Shown in pieces: positions 16,637-23,822 of a stretch of DNA of 64,000 nt. The notes below the pieces were generated by a model. That model searched no databases, was not told where the DNA came from, and saw nothing but the letters and a program-made list of their open reading frames with translations. The DNA lies in the NCBI GenBank assembly GCA_027320105.1, contig DAHVMA010000068.1:44182-108181 (forward strand). The letters are read 5' to 3'. The DNA is from JAKAQB01 sp027320105 (GTDB lineage: Bacteria; Actinomycetota; Acidimicrobiia; Acidimicrobiales; Palsa-688). A program made the position numbers and the translations under genes. The first letter of the stretch is position 1, and each line of letters opens with the position of its first letter.

Positions 16637-17968
16637 GTGCTGATGATCTTCGTCACGATGCTGTTGCTGGTCGGCGCAGCGGTGCTCTTGGCGTTCGGCC
16701 TGATCAACGACAACCGGGCCTACGTCTACGGCTCCATCGGTTGTGCCGCGCTGGCGGCCGTCGCCCTTGTCCTCTCCAGCCGGCTGCTCCGCCGCCGCTA
16801 CGAGCGCGCCGTGGCGGCCACGGTCGCGCTCGGCGGTCCCAGCAGGGCGAGCGGTACGCCGGCGGGGAGCTCGCCGGCGGCGCGCTTGCCGGCGCCGTCG
16901 GGGGTCATGGACGTGGCACCCGACCCCGTCGCGCCGCAAGCGCAGGGCGAGCCGGCGACGAACGGCGAAGCCGACTACGGGAGCTCGCCGGCCGATTCCC
17001 TCCCGGACAGCCCAGCGGTGGCCGGCCCGGATGATCCCCGCGTCGAGCAAGCGATGGCAGGCAGGACCGAAGATCGGCCGGCGCCACTGGCGGTCCCACC
17101 CCCATCGCCGGACACAAGCGAGCCCGCCCGATCCTCGCCCACGTCGAGCCACCCGGGCGGCGACGCCGCTGAGGCGGCCTCGACGTGGGTGGACGAGCCC
17201 GCCGGTCAGCCGGCGGAGGTGGGGATCGAAGGGGCGGAGAAGGCCGAGGTCGACGTCGAGATCGACGATGTCGAGCTCGGGGAGGACCAGGCGGAGCTCG
17301 TCGACGATTGGGAGGAGACTCCCGTCTTCCCCATCGCCGCCTACGACGAGTTGCGGGTCCTCGAGATCGTCCCGCTCCTCGACGAGCTCGACCCCGACGA
17401 GCTCGCGGAGGTGCGCGACCACGAGGCGGTCCACCAAGCCCGCGGCATGATCCTCCGTCGATGCGCCGCCCTGCTCGGCGAGCCGGCGTCACCGATGGCG
17501 AGGAGGCCCGATCCCCCTGGGCCGCCGGTGACGCCGCCGGTGACGCCGCCTGCTGCCCGGCCGGTTCCGGCCCCGCCCAAGGCGGCGGCGAAGGCGCAGG
17601 CCCCCGCCCGGAAAGCGGCGGCAACACCAGCGGGCGGAGCCAACGGCCCGACCAAGCGTGCGCCCAAGGAGGCGGGGCCGGCTGGCAAGGTCGCCAAACC
17701 CGCCGGCGAGGCAGTCCGCCCGGCACCGGCACAGGAGCCGGCGGTGGTGAAGCGGCCCGGCGTCAGGCGTGCGGTGGCAGGCGGCAAGGTCACCGACGTG
17801 CCGGGTGGCAGCGCGGCGGCCACGACGACGACCAAGGCGCCCGCCACGAAGGCGCCCGCCACGAAGGCGCCCACGACGACCAAGGCGCCCGCCACCAAGC
17901 AGACGGCGAAGAAGTCGACCACCAGGAAGCCGACAACAGCGGCCAAGAAGGCTCCGCCGGTCGGGTGA
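16637..17968 (+). CDS. Unknown membrane protein with disordered acidic and Lys/Ala/Thr-rich regions
   Basis: I do not recognise a named family. The 443-residue product has two N-terminal transmembrane helices (about 1-21 and 29-50), then a long Pro/Ala/Gly/Glu-rich region, a short ordered acidic stretch (about 205-275, including LRVLEIVPLLDELDPDELAEVRDHEAVHQARGMILRR in pieces that look helical), and a C-terminus of repeated KAPATK and TTTKAPA units (DNA repeats at about 17828-17900) resembling histone-H1-like tails. Start is GTG 16637 or ATG 16643. It follows divIVA and could work in the same polar or envelope complex, which is inference from position only. Confidence 0.75.
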   Translation: MLMIFVTMLLLVGAAVLLAFGLINDNRAYVYGSIGCAALAAVALVLSSRLLRRRYERAVAATVALGGPSRASGTPAGSSPAARLPAPSGVMDVAPDPVAPQAQGEPATNGEADYGSSPADSLPDSPAVAGPDDPRVEQAMAGRTEDRPAPLAVPPPSPDTSEPARSSPTSSHPGGDAAEAASTWVDEPAGQPAEVGIEGAEKAEVDVEIDDVELGEDQAELVDDWEETPVFPIAAYDELRVLEIVPLLDELDPDELAEVRDHEAVHQARGMILRRCAALLGEPASPMARRPDPPGPPVTPPVTPPAARPVPAPPKAAAKAQAPARKAAATPAGGANGPTKRAPKEAGPAGKVAKPAGEAVRPAPAQEPAVVKRPGVRRAVAGGKVTDVPGGSAAATTTTKAPATKAPATKAPTTTKAPATKQTAKKSTTRKPTTAAKKAPPVG

Positions 17969-17994
17969 CCGACCCGCCCGGGCGCGACCGGGCC

Positions 17995-20900
17995 TCAGCC
18001 GGCCGGGACCCCCCTGAGGTGTATCCACACGACGGCGCCGTCGGGCAACTCGGCCCGGTCGAAGCGGTCGTCGGCGGGGGCGTCACCACCCTCGGCCGCT
18101 TCTCCCGACGACACCTCCAGGGTGACGTCGACCGCGAGGGTCTGCTCGGCGATCCAGGGCTTCCAGGAGCGGAGGGCGGAGACGACGGCTTCGGGGCCGC
18201 GCACGGCGAGGAGGATCCGGTCGGTGACCGCCAGGCCGACATCCCGGCGCCTCTCCTGCACCCGCCTGACCACGTCGCGCGCCATGCCCTCCGCCTCGAG
18301 GGCGGCGTCGGTGTCGGTGTCGAGGACGATCAGGCCGCCGAGCCCCGGCAGGGCCCGGGTCGTCGCCTCCGAGGCGGGCACGAGGCGCAGGTCGAACTCG
18401 CCGGCCTCCAACGCGATCCCGCCGACCAGCGCCCGGCGGCCACCGTCGACGAGCTCCCAGTCGCCGGCCCGTGCCGCGGCGGCGACGGTCTGGGTGGCAG
18501 GGCCGAGCCGTGGGGCGGCCACCTTGAACACGACCGTCAGCGACCTCGACGCGTACGCGTCGACATCGTCGGTGAGCGCGACCTCCTTGACGTTGACCTC
18601 GTCCTTGATCAGGTCGACGAACGGCGCCAGGCGGGCGGCGTCAGGGGCGGCGACCACCAACCTGCGGAGGGGCAGGCGCGCCCGCCGGCCGGCCGCCTTG
18701 CGGACCGAGTGGGAGGCGGAGCAGACGTCGCGCACCTGGTCCATGTCGGCGACAAGCGCGGCGTCGGCGGGAAGCTCGGCCAGCGCCGGCCAGTCGGTGA
18801 GGTGCACCGAACGGCGGCCGGTGAGGCCCCGCCAGATTGACTCCGTCAACATCGGGAGGAGAGGGGCGGCCACCCGGCACAGGACTTCCAGCACAGTCCC
18901 GAGCGTGTCGAAGGCGGCGGCGGTGTCCTCGGCTGCTCCTGCCGCTCCCGAGGTGCCCCAGAAGCGGTCCCGGCTACGGCGGATGTACCAGTTGGTGAGC
19001 GCGTCGAGGAACGACTCGACCTGGGCGCACGCGCCGGACAGGTCATAGGCGTCGAGCGCCGATGTGACGCCCTCGACGAGGGCCGCCGACTTGGCGAGCA
19101 CGTAGCGGTCGAGAACCGCCGGGCTGTCCGTGCGGCCGAGGTTGGCCCGCCGGTCGTCGGCGTTGGCGTAGAGGCTGAAGAAGTACCAGGTGCTCCACAG
19201 CGGCAGCAGCGCGGCGCGGACCGCCTCGGTGATGCCGCGCTCGTCGACAGCGGCGTCACCGCCTCGCAGGATCGGTGAAGCCATGAAGTACCAGCGCATC
19301 GCGTCGGCCCCGTGCTTGGCGAACATCACATCGGGGTCCGGGTAGTTGCGGAACCGCTTGGACAGCTTCGTGCCGTCGTCGCCGAGCAGGATGCCGTGGG
19401 CGAGGCACGTGCTGAATGCGGGACGGTCGAAAAGGGCGGTGGCAAGCACGTGCAGGGTGTAGAACCAGCCACGCGTCTGGCCGATGTACTCGACGATGAA
19501 ATCGCCGGGGAAGTGGGTGTCGAACCATTCCCTGTTCTCGAAGGGGTAGTGCACCTGGGCGAAGGGCATGGACCCGGATTCGAACCAGCAGTCGAGCACG
19601 TCGCTCACACGGCGCATGGTCGATTGGCCCGTCGGGTCATCGGGGTTGGGTCGCGTCAGTTCGTCGATCGAGGGTCGGTGAAGGTCGGTCGGGCGGACGC
19701 CAAAATCGCGCTCGATCTCGTCGAGGCTGCCGTACACGTCGACGCGCGGGTACTGCGGGTCGTCGCTCTTCCAGACAGGGATGGGCGAGCCCCAGAAGCG
19801 GTTGCGGGAGATGGACCAGTCGCGGGCGCCCGCCAGCCACTTGCCGAACGCTCCGTCCTTCACGTGTGAAGGGACCCACCGGATCTTGTCGTTGTTGGTG
19901 AGGAGCCGGTCCCTAATGGCGGTGACGGCCACGAACCACGAACTGATGGCGCGGTACACGAGCGGCGTGTCGCTGCGCCAGCAGTGCGGGTAGCTGTGGA
20001 GGTAGCTGTCGGAGCGCACCAGGTTTCCTGCGGCGCGCAGGGCCCGGATGACCGGCTGGTTGGCCTCGAACACCTGCAGGCCGGCGAAATCTGGCACCTC
20101 CGCGCTGAAGCGGGTCCGGTCGTCGACGGGGCAGACGACCGGGATGCCGGCGGCGGCGCAGGCGATCTGATCCTCCTCACCGAAGCCCGGCGCCATCTGC
20201 ACGATGCCCGTGCCCTCATCGGTGCTGACGTAATCCCCGCCGAGCACCACGAAGGCGTTGGGGGTGCCGGCGAAGTAGGGAAAGAGCGGGCGGAATCGCC
20301 GGCCCACCAAAGCGTTGCCCTTGACCGTCGCGACGCGCACGGCTCCCTCGAGTTGCGGCTCGTAGGCGTTCAACCGGGCCTCGCCGATCACCACCCGGCG
20401 AGCACCGACATCGAGGACGGCGTAGTCGATGCCGGCGCCGACCGCCAGCGCCAGGTTGGAGGGGAGGGTCCACGGCGTGGTCGTCCACGCCCAGACGTCG
20501 AGCTCCCCGCGCAGGGCCACCTCCGGCGCGCCGGGATCGGGCTCGACGCTGAACGCGACGGTCACCGCCGGGTCCTGCCGGTCCCGGTAGGCGTTGTCCT
20601 GGCGGATCTCGAAGTTGGACAGCGGTGTCTCGCACTCCCAGCAGTAGGGGAGCACCCGGTAGCCCTCGTAGAGCAGGCCCTTGTCGTACAGCTGGCCGAG
20701 CGCCCACATGACGCTCTCCATGTAGGAGAGGTCCATGGTCTTGTAGTCGTCGTCGAAGTCCACCCACCGCGCCTGGCGGGTTACGTACCGTCGCCACTCG
20801 TGCGTGTAGCGCAGCACCGACGCCCGGCAGAAGTCGTTGAACCGTTCGATGCCGAGCTGGGTGATCGGCCCGCGGCCCGACACGCCGAGCTCCTTCTCGG

Positions 20901-21204
20901 CCTCGGTCTCCGCCGGCAGGCCGTGGCAGTCCCAGCCGAAGCGGCGCTCCACCTTCAGGCCGCGCATCGTCCGGTACCGGGGGACCACGTCCTTCACGAA
21001 CCCCGTCAACAGGTGCCCGTAGTGCGGCAGCCCGTTGGCGAACGGCGGGCCGTCGTAGAACACGTACTCCTCGGCGCCCTCCCGGGCGGCGACCGACGCC
21101 GGGAAGGTGCCGTCGTCTTCCCATGACGCGATGATCCGCTCCTCGATCTCGGGGAACCGGGGTGAGGAGACGACGTCGGGGTAGGGAGATCGGCCGTCCG
21201 GCAT
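17995..21204 (-). CDS. ileS: Isoleucyl-tRNA synthetase
   Basis: A 1069-residue class I synthetase charging tRNA-Ile. The HIGH motif reads HYGH within DGPPFANGLPHYGHLLTG, the KMSKS motif reads KLSKR in DDGTKLSKRFRNYPDP, the editing domain holds WTTTPWTLPSN, and WECETPLSNFE is present. This KLSKR form and length are typical of the second, eukaryote-like IleS type. The ATG at 21204 is favoured by TAGGCT 7 bases upstream; GTG at 21210 is also possible. It lies convergent to the unknown membrane gene, 26 bases away, and divergent from the DksA-like gene. Confidence 0.97.
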   Translation of the reverse strand: MPDGRSPYPDVVSSPRFPEIEERIIASWEDDGTFPASVAAREGAEEYVFYDGPPFANGLPHYGHLLTGFVKDVVPRYRTMRGLKVERRFGWDCHGLPAETEAEKELGVSGRGPITQLGIERFNDFCRASVLRYTHEWRRYVTRQARWVDFDDDYKTMDLSYMESVMWALGQLYDKGLLYEGYRVLPYCWECETPLSNFEIRQDNAYRDRQDPAVTVAFSVEPDPGAPEVALRGELDVWAWTTTPWTLPSNLALAVGAGIDYAVLDVGARRVVIGEARLNAYEPQLEGAVRVATVKGNALVGRRFRPLFPYFAGTPNAFVVLGGDYVSTDEGTGIVQMAPGFGEEDQIACAAAGIPVVCPVDDRTRFSAEVPDFAGLQVFEANQPVIRALRAAGNLVRSDSYLHSYPHCWRSDTPLVYRAISSWFVAVTAIRDRLLTNNDKIRWVPSHVKDGAFGKWLAGARDWSISRNRFWGSPIPVWKSDDPQYPRVDVYGSLDEIERDFGVRPTDLHRPSIDELTRPNPDDPTGQSTMRRVSDVLDCWFESGSMPFAQVHYPFENREWFDTHFPGDFIVEYIGQTRGWFYTLHVLATALFDRPAFSTCLAHGILLGDDGTKLSKRFRNYPDPDVMFAKHGADAMRWYFMASPILRGGDAAVDERGITEAVRAALLPLWSTWYFFSLYANADDRRANLGRTDSPAVLDRYVLAKSAALVEGVTSALDAYDLSGACAQVESFLDALTNWYIRRSRDRFWGTSGAAGAAEDTAAAFDTLGTVLEVLCRVAAPLLPMLTESIWRGLTGRRSVHLTDWPALAELPADAALVADMDQVRDVCSASHSVRKAAGRRARLPLRRLVVAAPDAARLAPFVDLIKDEVNVKEVALTDDVDAYASRSLTVVFKVAAPRLGPATQTVAAAARAGDWELVDGGRRALVGGIALEAGEFDLRLVPASEATTRALPGLGGLIVLDTDTDAALEAEGMARDVVRRVQERRRDVGLAVTDRILLAVRGPEAVVSALRSWKPWIAEQTLAVDVTLEVSSGEAAEGGDAPADDRFDRAELPDGAVVWIHLRGVPAG

Positions 21205-21211
21205 GACCACC

Positions 21212-21217
21212 AGCCTA
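21212..21217 (-). promoter_or_regulatory. -10 hexamer of ileS (leaderless)
   Basis: On the minus strand TAGGCT ends 7 bases before the ATG at 21204. No T-box signature was found in the 145-base divergent gap. Confidence 0.45.
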
Positions 21218-21246
21218 CGGTCAGGCGCCTACCCACCCCGGCGGAT

Positions 21247-21332
21247 TGACGGGAGCACCGGCACGGCCTGCGGTGTTGGCCGGCGCGCGTCGCGGGAACC
21301 GGCGTGCTATCTTCCGGCCCCCGCTCCCGTCA
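21247..21332. repeat. Long-range inverted repeat between ileS and the DksA-like gene
   Basis: TGACGGGAGC at 21247-21256 and GCTCCCGTCA at 21323-21332 form a perfect 10-bp inverted repeat with 66 bases between the arms. It lies in the shared divergent promoter region and could form a stem in the leader of the DksA-like mRNA or bring two operator half-sites together. Function unknown. Confidence 0.6.
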
Positions 21333-21349
21333 GAGACAGGTCAGCGAAC

Positions 21350-21832
21350 ATGCCCAGAGCCCAGAAAGCAACGACGGCTGCGACCAAGGCCCCGGCGTCG
21401 AAGAGCGGCGCCAAGGCCCAGCCCAAGGCGGCGAGCAAGCGCAGCGGGAGCAAGAACGCCAAGTCGCCGTTCCTGGAAGAGCGGAGCGCCGCTCTCCTGG
21501 AGGAGCGCTCCCACTACCTGCGGCAGGCCGAGGAGCTCAAGGCGGAGGCCGACAGCCTCGCCCTCGAGCACGAGCCCGGCGACGTCCAGTTCGACGAGGA
21601 GGGTGGTGAGGGCGGTACCTCCAACGTCGACCGGGAGCTCGACCTCGTGCTGTCAGCCCAGGCCCGGGCGGCGATCGAGGAGATCGACCGGGCCCTCGCC
21701 AAGATCCAAGCCGGCACCTACGGCATCTGCGAGCGCTGCGGGCAGCCCATCGCCGAGGCCCGCCTCGAAGCCCTGCCCTACGCCGCGCTGTGCGTGGCGT
21801 GCAAGAGCGGCGGGCTCTCCTCCCGTCGCTGA
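21350..21832 (+). CDS. TraR/DksA C4-type zinc finger protein
   Basis: A 160-residue protein: a Lys/Ala-rich basic tail (1-45), a helical hairpin (about 45-130, EERSAALLEERSHYLRQAEEL and LVLSAQARAAIEEIDRALAKI), and a C-terminal zinc finger with two CxxC pairs (GICERCGQPI and LCVACKSG). DksA-like proteins enter the secondary channel of RNA polymerase and alter initiation. The start is the ATG at 21350. It sits immediately before lspA and rluD, a placement often seen in Gram-positive genomes. Confidence 0.92.
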   Translation: MPRAQKATTAATKAPASKSGAKAQPKAASKRSGSKNAKSPFLEERSAALLEERSHYLRQAEELKAEADSLALEHEPGDVQFDEEGGEGGTSNVDRELDLVLSAQARAAIEEIDRALAKIQAGTYGICERCGQPIAEARLEALPYAALCVACKSGGLSSRR

Positions 21833-21856
21833 CGGGCAGCGCGCCCTCCGGACTGG

Positions 21857-22399
21857 TTGACTGACCCGGTGCACACCGAGGTCGGCCGACAGCAGCGCCG
21901 CGAGCGGCGGACCGTTTCGGGCGGGGTGGCGACCGTTCTCGCCGGAGCATCGGTCATCGTCGTCGATCAGCTGACCAAGAGCTGGGCGTTGCGACACACC
22001 GTGGTTCCCCACCACGTCGTGTGGACCCTCTGGCTCGAGTTGACGTTCAACCCCGGCGCCGCCTTCGGGCTGGGCCGCGGGGCGACCCCGGTCGTCGAAT
22101 CGGCCGTCGTGGTGCTGATCGCCCTGCTGGTGCTCGCTGCCCGCCGCAACGCCCGGCGCGGCACGCGCGTCGAGGGTCTCGCCCTCGGCCTGCTCGTCGG
22201 GGGGGCCCTGTCCAACCTCGGCGACCGGCTGTTCCGCCACCTCCCCGGCCACCCCGGGGCGGTCATCGACTGGATCGACGCGGCGCAGGTCGGCCGCCGG
22301 GAGTACTGGCCCGTGTTCAACGTCGCCGACGCCTGCGTCGTGGTCGGGGCCATCCTCCTCGCCTGGCGGCTCTCCAAGCGCGGCCAGCGGCCGGCATGA
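21857..22399 (+). CDS. lspA: Lipoprotein signal peptidase LspA
   Basis: A 180-residue signal peptidase II that removes signal peptides of prolipoproteins in the membrane. Four transmembrane helices are visible, and the catalytic Asp motifs are NLGDRLFRHLPGHPGAVID and FNVADACVVVG; DQLTKSWAL near the N-terminus and FNPGAAFGL are also conserved. The start is either TTG 21857 or GTG 21869; neither has a clear ribosome binding site. Its stop overlaps rluD by 4 bases. Confidence 0.95.
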   Translation: MTDPVHTEVGRQQRRERRTVSGGVATVLAGASVIVVDQLTKSWALRHTVVPHHVVWTLWLELTFNPGAAFGLGRGATPVVESAVVVLIALLVLAARRNARRGTRVEGLALGLLVGGALSNLGDRLFRHLPGHPGAVIDWIDAAQVGRREYWPVFNVADACVVVGAILLAWRLSKRGQRPA

Positions 22400-23334
22400 T
22401 CCTGCACGCCCCCGTGGCCGGCACCCTCGACGGGGAGCGGGCCGACCGGGCGGTGGCGCTGTTGACGGGGCTCACGAGGGCGGAGGTCGCCGCCCTCGTC
22501 GACGCTGGCGGGGTCCGCCTCGACGGGCGGGTCGTCACGGCCCGCGGCCGCAAGGTGCGGGCCGGGCAGGTCCTCGAGGTCGACAGCCCGGAGCCGGCAA
22601 AGGCGGAGGCGCTTGCTGCCGACCCGTCGGTGCCTCTGATGGTCGTGTACGAGGACGGCGACCTGCTGGTGGTCGACAAGCCCGCCGGCGTGGTCGTGCA
22701 CCCGGGCGCAGGCAACGCCTCGGGCACCTTGGTGCACGGGCTGCTGGCCCGCTACCCCGAGCTCGTCGGGCTGGACGGCGACGCCGACCGGCCCGGGATC
22801 GTGCACCGCCTCGACAAGGGGACGTCGGGCCTTCTCGTCGTCGCCCGTACGTCGGAGGCCCGCCGGGCGATGGTGGCTGCCCTTGCCGGCCACGAGGTCG
22901 AGCGCCGCTACGCCGCGCTGGCTGCCGGGGAGGTGGAGGCGGACGAGGGGATGATCGACGCGGCGGTGGGGCGTTCGGCCCGGGACCCGACGCGCTTCGC
23001 TGTGCAGCGCGACGGCCGCCCGGCGCGCACCCGCTACCGGGTCGAGGGGCGTTACACGTCGCCCGAGGCGGTCACGTTGCTGGAGTGCCGCCTCGAGACC
23101 GGTCGCACCCACCAGATCCGGGTCCACCTCGCTGCCATCGGCCACCCGGTGGTCGGGGACCCCCGTTACGGCGCACGGCGTGTGCCCGCCGTCGCACGGC
23201 TGCTCCCACACGACCGACCATGGCTCCACGCGCGAGGACTTTGCTTCCTCCATCCCCGGACCGGCCAGCGATTGCGATTCGAGTCGCCGCTGCCGGAGGA
23301 CCTCGCCGGCGTGCTCGCCGCCCTCGGCCACTAG
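22396..23334 (+). CDS. rluD: RluD-type 23S rRNA pseudouridine synthase
   Basis: A 312-residue RluA/RluD family enzyme. An N-terminal S4 RNA-binding domain (about 10-65, RADRAVALLTGLTRAEVAALVDAGGVRLDGR) precedes the catalytic domain with the motif HRLDKGTSGLLVVAR, whose Asp is the nucleophile, and RTHQIRVHLAAIGHPVVGDPRYG. It modifies uridines in large-subunit rRNA; the exact positions cannot be read here. It overlaps lspA by ATGA, so both are translated together. Confidence 0.95.
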   Translation: MILHAPVAGTLDGERADRAVALLTGLTRAEVAALVDAGGVRLDGRVVTARGRKVRAGQVLEVDSPEPAKAEALAADPSVPLMVVYEDGDLLVVDKPAGVVVHPGAGNASGTLVHGLLARYPELVGLDGDADRPGIVHRLDKGTSGLLVVARTSEARRAMVAALAGHEVERRYAALAAGEVEADEGMIDAAVGRSARDPTRFAVQRDGRPARTRYRVEGRYTSPEAVTLLECRLETGRTHQIRVHLAAIGHPVVGDPRYGARRVPAVARLLPHDRPWLHARGLCFLHPRTGQRLRFESPLPEDLAGVLAALGH

Positions 23335-23337
23335 CCT
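23332..23337 (+). promoter_or_regulatory. -10 hexamer of the small membrane gene (leaderless)
   Basis: TAGCCT, whose first three bases are the rluD stop codon, ends 8 bases before the ATG at 23346. Confidence 0.35.
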
Positions 23338-23345
23338 GCGCCCCG

Positions 23346-23588
23346 ATGCCCCTGCTACCTGACGACCGGCCCGGCTTCACCCCGCCGCGGCCGGGGCAGG
23401 TGCTGCGCCTGGTGCTGCCGTCGTTCGTCGCCAGCGGCGCCCTCGCCGTAGCCGGGCTCGTGCTCGCCCTCGCCGGTCACAGGACGGTCGGTCTCGTGCT
23501 CGTCGCTGTCGCGGCCGTCGGTGGCCTGGCCATGCGCGCCGTGCTCGTCTACCGGGCGCAGCTGCGGAACCGGCCGCCGGACATCTAG
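23346..23588 (+). CDS. Small membrane protein of unknown function
   Basis: An 80-residue protein with a Pro-rich N-terminus and two adjacent hydrophobic helices (about 24-43 and 47-69, LVLPSFVASGALAVAGLVLALAG and VGLVLVAVAAVGGLAMRAVLVY in shortened form), ending in a polar RNRPPDI tail. I recognise no family. It follows rluD by 11 bases and may be cotranscribed with it. The 234 bases after it contain only repeats. Confidence 0.7.
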   Translation: MPLLPDDRPGFTPPRPGQVLRLVLPSFVASGALAVAGLVLALAGHRTVGLVLVAVAAVGGLAMRAVLVYRAQLRNRPPDI

Positions 23589-23661
23589 CTCCAGCTAGCC
23601 AGACCGACGCGCGTTCGCGCCCTTCCTCACTCAGCGTGCTCGGCGGTCGACCTGCCCGACG

Positions 23662-23710
23662 AAACTTTGGAAGCGCGTTGTCGCTGGGCACCGACAAGCT
23701 TCCAAGGTTT
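23662..23710. repeat. Dispersed palindromic element, copy 1
   Basis: The sequence runs AAACTTTGGAAGC, then GCGTTGTCG, a short loop, CGACAAGCTTCCAAGGTTT, so the two ends pair as a long hairpin. A second copy at 43222-43271 shares the outer CTTTGGAAGC and the inner TTGTCGCTGG core. It lies between two converging genes. It may be a short transposable palindrome or a bidirectional terminator. Confidence 0.75.
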
Positions 23711-23742
23711 GCGGCCGAGGACCGGCGACGACCGCTGCGGGT

Positions 23743-23798
23743 GGTGGTGGCGCCGGGGTGGTGGCGCCTGGGTGGCGGCGCCGGGGTGGTCGGCTCGG
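23743..23798 (+). repeat. 14-bp tandem repeat, about four copies
   Basis: The unit GGTGGTGGCGCCGG recurs four times with few changes (the fourth copy is diverged) just before the 3' end of the minus-strand acetyltransferase gene. It lies outside genes. Confidence 0.75.
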
Positions 23799-23822
23799 CG
23801 CCCGGGCCTGGGTGCGGCCTCG

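Noticed and set aside
19565..19595. GGATTCGAACC resembles a tRNA T-loop on the plus strand
   Set aside because: It encodes the conserved CWFESGSMPF motif of IleS on the minus strand.
21205..21349. Possible T-box riboswitch before ileS, as in many actinobacteria
   Set aside because: The T-box core (GGTGGnACCGCG) is not found; GGGTGGGTAGGCG is too different, and a leaderless start is better supported.
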